Counted from the stretch's first letter, positions 8,414 through 17,146 are shown. The stretch: 64,000 bases of DNA from Paenisporosarcina sp050269735 (GCF_050269735.1 NZ_JBNNIX010000002.1:62001-126000), one strand, 5' to 3'. The notes: generated from the sequence alone by a model not told the origin. A program made the numbers and translations.

Positions 8414-9532
8414 GTGAAAATACTTACAATTGAACCGACACCAAGTCCGAATACCATGAAAGTAATCGTGGACCATGAACTTCCTTTTGGGAAAAGTTTT
8501 AATTATAAAAAGGATGAAAGTTCAGAGGCACCTCAGGAAATCGTCTCCATTTTAAATATACCAGGCGTTAAAGGGATTTATCATGTTGCGGATTTTTTGG
8601 CAATTGAACGATTGGCTAAGAATGACTGGGAACAAATATTAGCTGAAGTGCGTAATGTATTTGGAGAAAATGATCAAGCCATTTCAAATGGAGTCCAATT
8701 GGACGAACACTTTGGGGAAGTCTATGTACATGTACAACAAATCAAAGGAATTCCTCTTCAAGTGAAAGTATTTGACCAAACTTCTGAAGAACGTATCGGA
8801 TTATCTCCACGGTTTATAGAAGCCATGAATGCAAGCATGCAAGATCAGGATGAAAATTACATTTTGCAACGTAAATGGGCAGATTTCGGTGTTCGCTATG
8901 GTGAGACAAAAGAAATAGCAGCTCAGATCAAAGAAGAAATCGAAGCTGCTTATCCGGATGCTCGTCTGACTCAATTGATAGAAGCTGTGAAGAGTCCAAA
9001 AAACGAAGTGATTGCTCATGGTCGTAAAATAACACTTGAAGAATTTCAAGTGGATGCTTGGGAAGAACGTTTCCAATTGCTTGACCAAATGGCCGACCCA
9101 TCAGTCGACGACTTGCCACTATTGAGTGAAGCATTGGAAGATGACCAAATGTCCATTCGCCGCCTAGCGACAGTTTATTTAGGGATGATTGATAACGAAA
9201 AGGTCATACCTTATATGGAAAAGGCCTTACAGGATAAAAGTCCATCTGTAAGACGGACAGCAGGAGATTGCATGAGTGATTTAGGATTTCCTCAGTTTGA
9301 AAATGCGATGATGCTTGCACTGACGGACAAAAACAAACTTGTGCGATGGCGCGCAGCGATGTTCCTATATGAAACAGGAACTGAAGATTCTTTACCCGCC
9401 CTTCATCAGGCGAAAGAAGACCCTGAATTTGAAGTGAAGCTCCAAGTCAATATGGCGATTGCACGTATCGAGCAAGGGGAAGAAGCAAAAGGCTCCGTTT
9501 GGAAACAGATGACGGAAGCCAGAAATCAGTAA
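8414..9532 (+). CDS. cvfC: Nfu N-domain/HEAT-repeat protein, CvfC/YpgR family
   Basis: 372 residues. The N-terminal ~85 residues (KILTIEPTPSPNTMKVIVD, then GVKGIYHVADFLAIER) are the Nfu/NifU N-terminal domain. It carries none of the CxxC iron-sulfur ligands of the Nfu C-domain. From about residue 220 several HEAT-like helical repeats follow (SIRRLATVYLGMI, SVRRTAGDCMSDLG, LVRWRAAMFLYETG). This architecture is that of conserved virulence factor C of Staphylococcus and YpgR of Bacillus. The function is unknown; a scaffold role is inferred. GTG 8414 has AGGAGGCG upstream. Confidence 0.88.
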   Translation: MKILTIEPTPSPNTMKVIVDHELPFGKSFNYKKDESSEAPQEIVSILNIPGVKGIYHVADFLAIERLAKNDWEQILAEVRNVFGENDQAISNGVQLDEHFGEVYVHVQQIKGIPLQVKVFDQTSEERIGLSPRFIEAMNASMQDQDENYILQRKWADFGVRYGETKEIAAQIKEEIEAAYPDARLTQLIEAVKSPKNEVIAHGRKITLEEFQVDAWEERFQLLDQMADPSVDDLPLLSEALEDDQMSIRRLATVYLGMIDNEKVIPYMEKALQDKSPSVRRTAGDCMSDLGFPQFENAMMLALTDKNKLVRWRAAMFLYETGTEDSLPALHQAKEDPEFEVKLQVNMAIARIEQGEEAKGSVWKQMTEARNQ

Positions 9533-9552
9533 ATCAATTTAAACAAACCAAA

Positions 9553-9597
9553 AATGTTAGCAAAGGTGATCCAGATCACATTTTGCTAACATTTTTT
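9553..9597 (+). terminator. Intrinsic terminator after cvfC
   Basis: Long hairpin ATGTTAGCAAA / TTTTGCTAACAT enclosing a second pair GTGATC/GATCAC, then six T residues. Confidence 0.88.
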
Positions 9598-9661
9598 GCT
9601 TTACTATTAAATTATGTTCCGAGCTCATAAGTTTCATCGATTGTAGATATAACGTAACCAC

Positions 9662-10189
9662 TTATTGAACAGAATTTGCAATATCAACTAATACTTTTAG
9701 AGAAACACTTTTTGAAATCCGTTTATCTACTAGCAATATATATTGCCACTCATTTTTTTCGAATGCCAGTAAATCAAGGGGCATTTTAGTGCTATATATC
9801 GCTTCACTTCCATCATTTAGTTTAACTTTATGATCAATTTTTTCTTTACTGAATTCTAATTTATACTTAACCGGTTTTACCCTAATTTGATAATGATTCT
9901 GTGCAATATCTTTATTTAGATAAGTAATTTGAAAACTATCATTCGCATTCCCTTCCAAATTACTGAATCTGCCTAAATTGTGAGTGAAGGCAATAGGTGG
10001 TAGTTGGGAGGGCAATGCGATATCACGTTTAAAGTGATTTGTGCTTTCCATATAGGCTTTATTAACTTCTTTATAGCCAATGTCATATAAAAGTTTTTCA
10101 AATTGAAATTCGTCCGCTTTAACTTTGATAGTAAATGATAGTACTAAACAAAAAATAATCGTTATTCCTAAAAAACTTATCTTTTTCAT
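9662..10189 (-). CDS. Secreted hypothetical protein
   Basis: 175 residues from ATG 10189 (MKKISFLGITIIFCLVLSF), which has AGGTGA 8 bases upstream. A longer frame to 10273 lacks a ribosome-binding site and would bury the signal peptide. The signal peptide has an n-region KK, a hydrophobic core and probable cleavage after VKADE, with no lipobox cysteine. The mature part alternates charged and aromatic residues. The segment EAIYSTKMPLDLLAFEKNEWQYILLVDK followed by LVDIANSVQ recalls DUF4367-like domains of secreted Bacillales proteins, a weak resemblance. It is a lone gene between oppositely oriented units. Confidence 0.75.
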   Translation of the reverse strand: MKKISFLGITIIFCLVLSFTIKVKADEFQFEKLLYDIGYKEVNKAYMESTNHFKRDIALPSQLPPIAFTHNLGRFSNLEGNANDSFQITYLNKDIAQNHYQIRVKPVKYKLEFSKEKIDHKVKLNDGSEAIYSTKMPLDLLAFEKNEWQYILLVDKRISKSVSLKVLVDIANSVQ

Positions 10190-10399
10190 GGCAGTCACCT
10201 CATCATACAGTTTGTGTAAGTAAAAGTGGCTCATACATGTTATAAAAAATGAATGAATAGTAATGCACTGCATGAAATTAATAAAAAATAAACGGGTAAA
10301 AACATCGTGGATAAGTGAAATCTATTGAAATACAAGTTATGATAGGATTGAAAAGCTTTCTGCCAAATAAACCTAATGAATCTGAAAGAGGCGAAATAG

Positions 10400-10837
10400 A
10401 TGAATGCATACGATGAATACATGAAAGAAGTCGTTAAACCAATGAGAGCTGAACTTGTGAAAGTTGGCTTTAAAGAATTGACGACAGCAGATATGGTGAA
10501 CGAACATATGGCGGAGGCTACAGGGACATCACTAGTTGTAATTAATTCAGTTTGTGGATGTGCAGCGGGATTAGCACGTCCTGCAGTTTCTGAAGCGTTG
10601 GCTGAAGTGCAAAATAAACCCGAACATCTTGTAACAGTTTTTGCAGGACAAGATCAAGAAGCGACATATCAAATGCGCGCTTATTTTGAAGAAGTTCCGC
10701 CAAGTTCACCATCCATTGCCATAGTTAAAGACGGTCAGTTAGCATACTTCATTCCACGTGAACAAATCGAAGGTTTTCCGATGGAACAAATTAAAGATCA
10801 TTTAGTTCAAGTGTTGAACCAAGTTACGACTGCGTGA
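10400..10837 (+). CDS. brxA: Bacilliredoxin BrxA/BrxB (YphP/YqiW family)
   Basis: 145 residues, full length. The CGC active site lies at about C52-C54 in NSVCGCAAGLARP, within a thioredoxin-like fold. The enzyme removes bacillithiol from S-bacillithiolated proteins, so the organism probably makes bacillithiol. ATG 10400 follows AGAGGCG. Its stop overlaps the next start (ATG TGA junction 10834-10837), indicating coupling with the methyltransferase-like gene. The order brxA-ypiP-ypjP-thyA-dfrA matches Bacillus. Confidence 0.95.
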   Translation: MNAYDEYMKEVVKPMRAELVKVGFKELTTADMVNEHMAEATGTSLVVINSVCGCAAGLARPAVSEALAEVQNKPEHLVTVFAGQDQEATYQMRAYFEEVPPSSPSIAIVKDGQLAYFIPREQIEGFPMEQIKDHLVQVLNQVTTA

Positions 10838-11628
10838 AAACAATCATAACTACTGCCGGCAGGCCAACCGATCTGACGATACAGTTAGCTAAAAATGCTT
10901 CCTGCAAGTTGGGTTTGCCTTATATTGACCGTCAGAAAAGAACCGTAACACAATTACAGCAACATTATCAAAGTGATGTGCTTGTAGCGGCTAAGAGTCA
11001 CTGGGAATATCATGGATTAAAGTCAAAGGAACCATTCTTTTACCATCCGAGTTCCGCGATGTTCCGATTGAAACGAGTTTCCAGAGGTGAACATGATCCT
11101 TTTCTGGATGTATGTCAGCTTCAGCCCGGGGATTCTTTCCTGGATTGTACACTTGGATATGCATCGGATAGTTTACTGGCTGCATTTGCCGTGGGGGAGT
11201 CTGGTTCTGTGCAGGGATGTGAAGCAAACCCTGTTCTTGCATTTATTTTAAATGAAGCTTTTCATGAAGGCCGAACTGATCACATGGAATTTATAACTCT
11301 TATGAATCGCATTAAGGTGATTTCTTCTGATGCTGTCACTTATCTAAAACAGTTGAAAGATCAATCAGTTGATGTGGTTTATATGGATCCAATGTTCGAA
11401 ACTTCAATAGAGGAGTCAGTTAATATCAGTCCGTTAAGGGCTTTGGGGATTCAGGATACTTTAAACGATGAATGGGTCCAAGAAGCGAAACGTGTTGCGA
11501 AAAAGCGTGTTGTATTAAAAGCACATTTTAGTTCACCTTGGTTTGAAAAGTTCGAATTTGAACAGATCAAACGCCCAAATACAAAATTCCATTATGGATT
11601 CATAGAAAAAGCTGCCTTCAATAATTGA
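10834..11628 (+). CDS. ypiP: Class I SAM-dependent methyltransferase-like protein, YpiP family
   Basis: 264 residues. FLDCTLGYASDSLLAAFAVG is the glycine-rich SAM-binding loop region and VDVVYMDPMFE is the acidic/catalytic strand with a DPMF motif resembling the DPPY of N6- or rRNA methyltransferases. The substrate is unknown. Start is GTG 10834, overlapping the brxA stop by four bases. The terminator hairpin at 11611-11635 begins before the stop codon. Confidence 0.85.
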   Translation: MKTIITTAGRPTDLTIQLAKNASCKLGLPYIDRQKRTVTQLQQHYQSDVLVAAKSHWEYHGLKSKEPFFYHPSSAMFRLKRVSRGEHDPFLDVCQLQPGDSFLDCTLGYASDSLLAAFAVGESGSVQGCEANPVLAFILNEAFHEGRTDHMEFITLMNRIKVISSDAVTYLKQLKDQSVDVVYMDPMFETSIEESVNISPLRALGIQDTLNDEWVQEAKRVAKKRVVLKAHFSSPWFEKFEFEQIKRPNTKFHYGFIEKAAFNN

Positions 11629-11640
11629 AGGCAGCTTTTC
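11611..11640. terminator. Bidirectional terminator overlapping the ypiP stop
   Basis: 10-bp stem GCTGCCTTCA / TGAAGGCAGC with an ATAAT loop. Four A precede it and four T follow, so it can serve ypiP and the minus-strand microprotein gene that ends at 11645. Confidence 0.85.
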
Positions 11641-11644
11641 ATGT

Positions 11645-11722
11645 TTAGTCTGTAAAGTTTAAAGAAGTCAAGTACGCAAGCAAAAGCAACAAACCAATTC
11701 CAATCACTGTATGCATGTCCAT
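11645..11722 (-). CDS. Candidate 25-residue single-pass membrane microprotein
   Basis: Minus-strand reading frame of 25 codons: MDMHTVIGIGLLLLLAYLTS followed by LNFTD and stop. It has a near-perfect GGAGG seven bases before the ATG and a terminator immediately downstream. One central hydrophobic helix (VIGIGLLLLLAYL) is predicted. I know no named family. It is convergent with ypiP and divergent from ypjP. The combination of ideal ribosome-binding site, transmembrane composition and terminator makes chance unlikely, but there is no homology evidence. Confidence 0.6.
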   Translation of the reverse strand: MDMHTVIGIGLLLLLAYLTSLNFTD

Positions 11723-11868
11723 AATTATTCCTCCTACTTAAAAAAACGAAGCTGTTTCTACATTTTTATTGTACAATGAATAATAGAAAGATGAAACCTT
11801 TTCGTGCTTGAATTCGTATAAGTAATGAAATCTTGTTAAAAATTGTACATACTTGAAGGTGATAATTG

Positions 11869-12447
11869 ATGAAAAATTGGGTTCAAAAAACGTTAGTCAT
11901 TGCAGTTGCGCTTCTGACATTTGGTTTAATTTCTCCTGATCATGCGATTTGGGAAAGTTTACTGGATGAAAAAGCGAACCAAAAATCGATTTCTTCCCAT
12001 GATTCGCAACCTACTTATGCAGTAGAATGGTCTGAGGAATTACCATCTACTTTTATTGAAGATGCCATTATGCAAGCAAAAGAACAGTCGTTATTAAAGT
12101 TCGGTTCACGAATAGGTCCAGTAATTACAAATGAATTTGACGAAGTCATCTTCCCTAAAATCCAGGAAACAATTGAAATGACATTGTTTGATATGGACAA
12201 TCCTACACTTAATTCATTGGCGATTAGTGAGAAACCTTCCGGAGATCACAGTGAAAAGATATTTCATATTTACGATTCAACAACTAAATCCGATCTAATT
12301 CGATTTCATGTAAGAACTGAGAACCGTCCGCAAGAAGGATTTTTCTTTAATTTTCACTACCATACAGCCGCCGACCAATTCGCCAAACACTATAAGTTAG
12401 GTGATATTTATTGGTCCAAAAATATGCCACCTAAGTGGTTATCATAA
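11869..12447 (+). CDS. ypjP: YpjP family protein, secreted or membrane-anchored
   Basis: 192 residues. An N-terminal signal or anchor (KNWVQKTLVIAVALLTFGLI) is followed by a polar extracytoplasmic domain with the YpjP signature GFFFNFHYHTAADQFAKHYKLGDIYW near the C-terminus. The function is unknown. ATG 11869 lies after GAAGGTG; an overlapping TTG three bases earlier is less likely. It sits immediately upstream of thyA, as in Bacillus. Confidence 0.88.
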   Translation: MKNWVQKTLVIAVALLTFGLISPDHAIWESLLDEKANQKSISSHDSQPTYAVEWSEELPSTFIEDAIMQAKEQSLLKFGSRIGPVITNEFDEVIFPKIQETIEMTLFDMDNPTLNSLAISEKPSGDHSEKIFHIYDSTTKSDLIRFHVRTENRPQEGFFFNFHYHTAADQFAKHYKLGDIYWSKNMPPKWLS

Positions 12448-12455
12448 CGTTTCAG

Positions 12456-12491
12456 ACCTTTTTCAATGCCTAGCGCTGAAAAAGGTTTTTT
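12456..12491 (+). terminator. Intrinsic terminator or attenuator between ypjP and thyA
   Basis: 10-bp stem ACCTTTTTCA / TGAAAAAGGT with an 11-base loop and six T residues. It lies 29 bases before the thyA ATG, so it could end ypjP transcripts or attenuate thyA. Confidence 0.75.
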
Positions 12492-12519
12492 CACATCTAA
12501 ATTTCTGGAGGTTTTATAT

Positions 12520-13464
12520 ATGGATCAGTATTTGCAACTTTGTCAAACAATTTTAGCTAATGGTGCAGTTAAAGATGATCGAACAGGAACCGGTACAAAA
12601 AGTATTTTCGGCTACCAAATGCGTTTCGATTTAACAAAAGGGTTCCCTTTGCTAACGACAAAACGGACAGCGATGCGATTAATTGTTTCAGAATTGCTTT
12701 GGTTTCTGAAAGGCGATACCAATGTAAGAACGTTAATCGCTGAAGACAACCACATTTGGGACGAATGGGCTTTTGAAAAATGGGTGAAGAGCGAAGACTA
12801 TAATGGTCCTGATATGACCGACTTTGGTTTGCGAGCTGCACAAGATGAAGCATTCCAACAAATTGTGGATGAACAAATGACCGTTTTTAGAGAACGAATC
12901 CTGTCAGATGATGAGTTTGCGAAATCGTTTGGAGATCTTGGTCCGGTTTATGGCCGTCAATGGCGTTCATGGCCGTCGGCTGATGGCACATCAATTGATC
13001 AGCTGAAAAACGTCATACATTCGCTTAAAAACAATCCCGATTCAAGACGACATATTGTGACTGCCTGGAATCCTTCGGAAGTGGATCAAATGGCGTTACC
13101 ACCTTGTCATACATTTTTCCAATTCTATGTTGCCGACAACAAGTTATCATGTCAATTGTATCAGCGCAGTGCGGATGTCTTCTTGGGAGTTCCATTTAAT
13201 ATTGCTTCCTACGCATTATTGACCCATTTAATTGCAAGAGAATGTAATTTGGAAGTCGGTGAATTTGTTCACACTCTTGGTGACGCTCATATTTATTCAA
13301 ACCATATGGATCAAGTAAATGAACAACTTTCGAGAGAACCTAGAGATTTGCCTACACTGACGATTTCAAATGAAAAAAAGTCAATATTTGAATTGGAAAC
13401 CTCTGATATTTCAATTGAAGGGTATAATCCACATCCACGAATCAAAGCGCCGATTGCTGTATAG
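12520..13464 (+). CDS. thyA: Thymidylate synthase
   Basis: 314 residues, methylates dUMP to dTMP with methylene-tetrahydrofolate. The catalytic Cys is in ALPPCHTFFQFYV (about residue 196), the phosphate-binding Arg in DPNSRRHIV-like DSRRHIVTAW, and the dUMP-binding Asn in GVPFNIASYALL. An insert of about 50 residues after HIWDEWAFEKW makes it the long Lactobacillus casei/Staphylococcus form rather than the 264-residue E. coli form. ATG 12520 has CTGGAGG upstream. dfrA follows 15 bases later, coupling the dihydrofolate made here to its reduction. Confidence 0.97.
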   Translation: MDQYLQLCQTILANGAVKDDRTGTGTKSIFGYQMRFDLTKGFPLLTTKRTAMRLIVSELLWFLKGDTNVRTLIAEDNHIWDEWAFEKWVKSEDYNGPDMTDFGLRAAQDEAFQQIVDEQMTVFRERILSDDEFAKSFGDLGPVYGRQWRSWPSADGTSIDQLKNVIHSLKNNPDSRRHIVTAWNPSEVDQMALPPCHTFFQFYVADNKLSCQLYQRSADVFLGVPFNIASYALLTHLIARECNLEVGEFVHTLGDAHIYSNHMDQVNEQLSREPRDLPTLTISNEKKSIFELETSDISIEGYNPHPRIKAPIAV

Positions 13465-13479
13465 AAAGTAGGAGTATTT

Positions 13480-13980
13480 ATGATTTCATTAATTGTTGCA
13501 CATGATATTAATCGCGTAATTGGCAAGGATAATAAAATGCCTTGGCATATCCCGAATGAATTGGCTTACTTCAAAGAAAAAACGATGGGGAAAGCCATTG
13601 TGATGGGACGCAATACTTTTGAATCCATTGGACGCCCTCTACCTGGTCGCTTGAACATCGTGATTTCACGGAATACGGCTTATAAAGCTGATGGCGTAAC
13701 GGTTGTCCATTCAATTGAAGATGCGATTGAACTTGCCAGAAAACACCATGAAGAAGTCATGATCATTGGTGGGGAACAAATTTTTAAAGAAGTTCTGCCT
13801 TATACCGATTTGATGTATGTCACGCTCATTCAAAAAGAGTTTGAAGGTGACACATTTTTCCCGTCTTATGACCGAGAATGGAGTATTGCCTCTGCATCCA
13901 AACCCATTACGACAGACAATGGTTTAAAGTACCAATACTTGATCTATAAAAAGGAAAATGGGGGACAGGAAGTTGTATAA
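13480..13980 (+). CDS. dfrA: Dihydrofolate reductase
   Basis: 166 residues. NADPH- and folate-binding motifs are intact: GKDNKMPWHIPNELAYFK (the catalytic acid is Glu where E. coli has Asp27), VMGRNTFESIGRPLPGR and MIIGGEQIFKEVLP. It regenerates tetrahydrofolate consumed by ThyA. The last 23 bases overlap the start of the acyltransferase gene, indicating a three-gene unit. Confidence 0.97.
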   Translation: MISLIVAHDINRVIGKDNKMPWHIPNELAYFKEKTMGKAIVMGRNTFESIGRPLPGRLNIVISRNTAYKADGVTVVHSIEDAIELARKHHEEVMIIGGEQIFKEVLPYTDLMYVTLIQKEFEGDTFFPSYDREWSIASASKPITTDNGLKYQYLIYKKENGGQEVV

Positions 13981-14713
13981 TTCTGTCCGGACTTTCTCAT
14001 TTTTGTTTGGTTATTTGCCCTTCAGTTTGAAAGATTTACGCCAAGTACAAAAACAACGGGATCTTTTATCTACAGAAGATTATGACGTACTTGTACACCG
14101 TCAGCCTAAGAAATGGGCTGACGGTATTTTAAAGCGGACGAAAAGCACCTTTGAAATCGATGGGTTGGATTTCATTCCAGAAGGACCAGTCTTATTTGTA
14201 AGCAATCATGAAGGTAATTTCGATATTCCATCGCTTATCGCCCATATTCCGAAACCATTTGCTTTTATGTCGAAAATAGAAGTGAAAAAATTGCCGATCA
14301 TCAGAGATTGGATGGAAGCAATGAATTGTGTATTCATTGATCGGACCAATCGCAGAAGTGCCATGCAATCCATTTCAGATATGGTGAAAACATTGAAAAA
14401 TGGACATTCCATGATAATTTTCCCTGAAGGTACCCGAAGCAAAGGAAAGCCAGTCCAGGAATTTAAGTCTGGTTTTTCGAGAATCGCAAAAGAAGCGAAT
14501 GTCACAATTGTTCCGATTGCCATTACGGGTACATCAAAAATTATGGAAATGAATAATAATAGAATTAAACCGGCCCATGTAAACATACGCATTTTAGAAC
14601 CTATATCGGTAGAATCCATTCATACACTTTCTTCAAAGGAATTGATCGACCAAGTCCAAATGAAAATTGCAAATGCAGTGGAACAGTTACACCAGGAAAA
14701 AACCAGAAGCTAA
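13958..14713 (+). CDS. 1-acyl-sn-glycerol-3-phosphate acyltransferase-like protein (PlsC family)
   Basis: 251 residues with the four PlsC blocks: HX4D in VSNHEGNFDIPS, the FIDRTNRR block, FPEGTRSKG and VPIAITGTSK. It would acylate lysophosphatidate in phospholipid synthesis. The start is ambiguous. ATG 13958 lies inside dfrA with AAAAGGAAA close by, while in-frame TTG 13973 has a stronger GGGGGA upstream. Either way it is translationally coupled to dfrA. Confidence 0.88.
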   Translation: MGDRKLYNSVRTFSFLFGYLPFSLKDLRQVQKQRDLLSTEDYDVLVHRQPKKWADGILKRTKSTFEIDGLDFIPEGPVLFVSNHEGNFDIPSLIAHIPKPFAFMSKIEVKKLPIIRDWMEAMNCVFIDRTNRRSAMQSISDMVKTLKNGHSMIIFPEGTRSKGKPVQEFKSGFSRIAKEANVTIVPIAITGTSKIMEMNNNRIKPAHVNIRILEPISVESIHTLSSKELIDQVQMKIANAVEQLHQEKTRS

Positions 14714-14714
14714 T

Positions 14715-14738
14715 AGCCAGAGCAACTGGTTTTTTCTT
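14715..14738 (+). terminator. Probable terminator after the PlsC-like gene
   Basis: CCAG / CTGG hairpin, extendable with upstream AACCAG, followed by six T residues. The stem is short. Confidence 0.5.
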
Positions 14739-14775
14739 TATTCGTGCATATCAGAAGTCGTATAGCCTCTAATAG

Positions 14776-14805
14776 TTTACAGAACGTTCCTATCTTTTTT
14801 ATAAT
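14776..14805 (+). promoter_or_regulatory. Sigma-A promoter of degV
   Basis: TTTACA at 14776, 18-base spacer, consensus TATAAT at 14800. Confidence 0.7.
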
Positions 14806-14834
14806 AAATACATGAACAGAAAGGTGTGACCGGC

Positions 14835-15674
14835 TTGGCGAAAATTCATATCGTAACCGATTCAACAGCAGATTTAACAACTGAACAAATTACAAAATAT
14901 TCAATCCATGTTGTACCGCTAACGATACAAATTGATGGAAAAACATACATTGATAGAGTAGAAATCCAAGCAGAATCGTTTTTGGAAATGATGAAGTCGT
15001 CAAAAGAACTTCCGAAAAGTTCTCAACCTGCTGTTGGTGTATTCCAGGAACTCTACGACGAGTTAGGTAAAAACGGAGATCAAATCATATCCATTCACAT
15101 GACAGGTGGTATGAGTGGCACTGTTAAATCTGCACAAGCAGCTTCACAAATGACCAATTCAGACGTAACAGTGATTGACTCTCGGTTTATTTCATATGCT
15201 TTATCATTTCAAGTATTAGAAGCAGCAAAATTGGCAAGTCAAGGTGCCACCGTAGAAGAAATCGTAAAAAAGCTTCATTTCATGAGAGAAAACACAAACC
15301 TTTTTGTTGTGGTTGATACGTTGGAGAACTTGGTGAAGGGCGGTAGGATTGGAAAAGGAAAAGCTTTAATAGGCTCATTGCTGTCAATAAAACCGATTGC
15401 CTCGCTTGAGGGTGGAGAATACACACCAGTCCATAAAGCAAGAAGTCATAAACAAGTCGTACAATATTTATACAAACAATATTTAGAGGACACTAAAGGT
15501 AAGAAAGTAAAATCTGTTGGCATTTCGCAAGCTAATGGATTTGCCATGTCAGATCCATTAAAAAAATTAATTGAGGAATCTGGGTTCAACGATGTTCAAG
15601 TGGCATATACGACACCAATTATTAGTACTCATACCGGTATTGGTGCCATCGGTTTTATGTACACGGTCGAATAA
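14835..15674 (+). CDS. DegV family fatty-acid-binding protein
   Basis: 279 residues from TTG 14835, with AAAGGTG about 9 bases upstream; the in-frame GTG 14826 abuts that site and is unlikely. The DegV hallmark IVTDSTADLT opens the protein, with HMTGGMSGTVKSAQ and LVKGGRIGKGKALIGSLLSIKPI later. DegV/FakB proteins bind a fatty acid and present it to the FakA kinase. No fakA is visible here. Confidence 0.92.
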   Translation: MAKIHIVTDSTADLTTEQITKYSIHVVPLTIQIDGKTYIDRVEIQAESFLEMMKSSKELPKSSQPAVGVFQELYDELGKNGDQIISIHMTGGMSGTVKSAQAASQMTNSDVTVIDSRFISYALSFQVLEAAKLASQGATVEEIVKKLHFMRENTNLFVVVDTLENLVKGGRIGKGKALIGSLLSIKPIASLEGGEYTPVHKARSHKQVVQYLYKQYLEDTKGKKVKSVGISQANGFAMSDPLKKLIEESGFNDVQVAYTTPIISTHTGIGAIGFMYTVE

Positions 15675-15685
15675 AGTGGGTAACG

Positions 15686-15709
15686 AGCAGGGAGAGATCC
15701 CTGCTTTTC
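15686..15709 (+). terminator. Intrinsic terminator after degV
   Basis: 8-bp GC-rich stem AGCAGGGA / TCCCTGCT, GAGA tetraloop, TTTT tail. Confidence 0.88.
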
Positions 15710-15729
15710 TAATGAGAGGGAGAGGGAAC

Positions 15730-16545
15730 ATGATAAAACGATTGATACTTGTCACCGTGGTGAACTCATTCATCTTGGCAGGATGTCAATTTGACCATGA
15801 AAGTAGCCCCGATTTTTCAACAAGGCAACCATTTTCAATGAAAGATTTTGTTATAAGCGAAACGTTCTTTCCAGATGATATCATGTTGGTTGGATTAGGC
15901 GATTCTTTAACACAAGGAGTAGGGGATGAACGGAAATTGGGAGGGTATTTGGGACGTCTGGCGTCTGAAATGAAAACTTTTCAAGGAATCCGTGAAGTTG
16001 ACTTGAAGAACGAAGCGAAGAGGGGAAGACGAAGTGACCAATTATTGAAGCAACTGAAATCTGGTGACATTAACGAGCCCATTAAGGAAGCTGATGTAAT
16101 CATTGTGACGATCGGTGGAAACGACATTATGCGCATCGTCAAGCAAGATTTATTTCAATTGCGAATTGCTGCTTTTCAAAAAGAGTTAGTGGCATTCTCT
16201 GAGCGTTATTCGGAAATTCTCATGGAAATCAGAAAAATCAATCCGAATTCACCCATACTAATGGTCGGCTTATACAATCCGTTTACAGTTGTAACGAATG
16301 AAAAAAATGAGTTTGATGAAATCATGGTGAACTGGAACGAAGCAATCCTTAACACTTCTTATACCGACGTGAATGCTTGTTTTGTACCGGTCAGCGATTT
16401 ATTCAATTCGAACGCAAACATGGTATATCATACGGATTTTTTCCATCCAAATAGTAAAGGCTATGACCAAATGACAGACCGGATTCTGGAATCCCTTGGA
16501 TCTTGCGGTTTAAAACACTTAACAAAAGGGGAAATGGATTTTTAA
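15730..16545 (+). CDS. ypmR: Lipoprotein SGNH/GDSL esterase, YpmR family
   Basis: 271 residues. Signal peptide with lipobox LAGC near residue 20 predicts a membrane-anchored lipoprotein. SGNH blocks are GLGDSLTQGVG (Ser nucleophile), GGND (oxyanion Asn) and DFFHPNSKGY (Asp...His). Likely a surface esterase; the substrate is unknown. I use ATG 15730, preceded by GAGAGGGAGAGGG. The longer open frame back to 15571 overlaps degV and has no signal peptide. ypmS follows after 15 bases, as in Bacillus. Confidence 0.92.
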   Translation: MIKRLILVTVVNSFILAGCQFDHESSPDFSTRQPFSMKDFVISETFFPDDIMLVGLGDSLTQGVGDERKLGGYLGRLASEMKTFQGIREVDLKNEAKRGRRSDQLLKQLKSGDINEPIKEADVIIVTIGGNDIMRIVKQDLFQLRIAAFQKELVAFSERYSEILMEIRKINPNSPILMVGLYNPFTVVTNEKNEFDEIMVNWNEAILNTSYTDVNACFVPVSDLFNSNANMVYHTDFFHPNSKGYDQMTDRILESLGSCGLKHLTKGEMDF

Positions 16546-16560
16546 GGAGTTGACATATTA

Positions 16561-17133
16561 ATGAATGGTTGGAAAGTTGCTTTTTTACTTTTAATCGCAC
16601 TAATTATCACTACAGTAGTTGTATTTGTTATTTGGATTACTTCACCTTCAGAAAAAACGATTATTCCTGAACCACAGGCAGCTTCCGAAGGAAATGTGTT
16701 GACCGTGAAAACAACCAAAAAAGATTTTGAAGGCATTGCCAACTCTTACATAAGGGAAGCGATAGATATACAGCCGATGCCAGTCGTTTTAAGTGTGGAG
16801 GAGCAAATACTCTTGTCTACTGAACTAACTATTTTTTCAACCAAACTTCCCGTCATCATGAAATTTGATCCAGTAGTCGAGCCGGATGGCAACTTGAGAC
16901 TGGTTCAAACAGGCGTAGAAGTTGGTCCATTAGAGATTGATCCTAAATACGTGTTAAACTTGCTTAAAGATTCCGTAGCGTTGCCGAAATGGATGATTGT
17001 GCGTCCTGAAGAGGAAGATGTATATATCGATTTATCTCGTATTCCAATGAAATCCAATGTGAAAGTTAAAGCAAAAGAATTCAATTTGGAAAAAGATGAA
17101 ATTATACTCGAAATACTAGTTCCGACTAACTAA
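16561..17133 (+). CDS. ypmS: DUF2140 membrane protein, YpmS family
   Basis: 190 residues. One N-terminal transmembrane helix (VAFLLLIALIITTVVVFVIW) precedes an extracytoplasmic domain with the YpmS pattern (SVEEQILLSTELTIF, LPVIMKFDP, DPKYVLNLLKDSVALPKW). The function is unknown. It sits between ypmR and msrA with short gaps and good ribosome-binding sites, suggesting a four-gene operon. Confidence 0.88.
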   Translation: MNGWKVAFLLLIALIITTVVVFVIWITSPSEKTIIPEPQAASEGNVLTVKTTKKDFEGIANSYIREAIDIQPMPVVLSVEEQILLSTELTIFSTKLPVIMKFDPVVEPDGNLRLVQTGVEVGPLEIDPKYVLNLLKDSVALPKWMIVRPEEEDVYIDLSRIPMKSNVKVKAKEFNLEKDEIILEILVPTN

Positions 17134-17146
17134 GGGAGGTCCACTT

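Noticed and set aside
14781..14789. SOS (LexA) box near the degV promoter (GAACGTTC)
   Set aside because: The Bacillus consensus needs four bases between GAAC and GTTC; here there are none.
15571..15729. 5' extension of the ypmR frame into degV
   Set aside because: It would overlap degV, span its terminator and hide the lipoprotein signal peptide; ATG 15730 has a strong ribosome-binding site.
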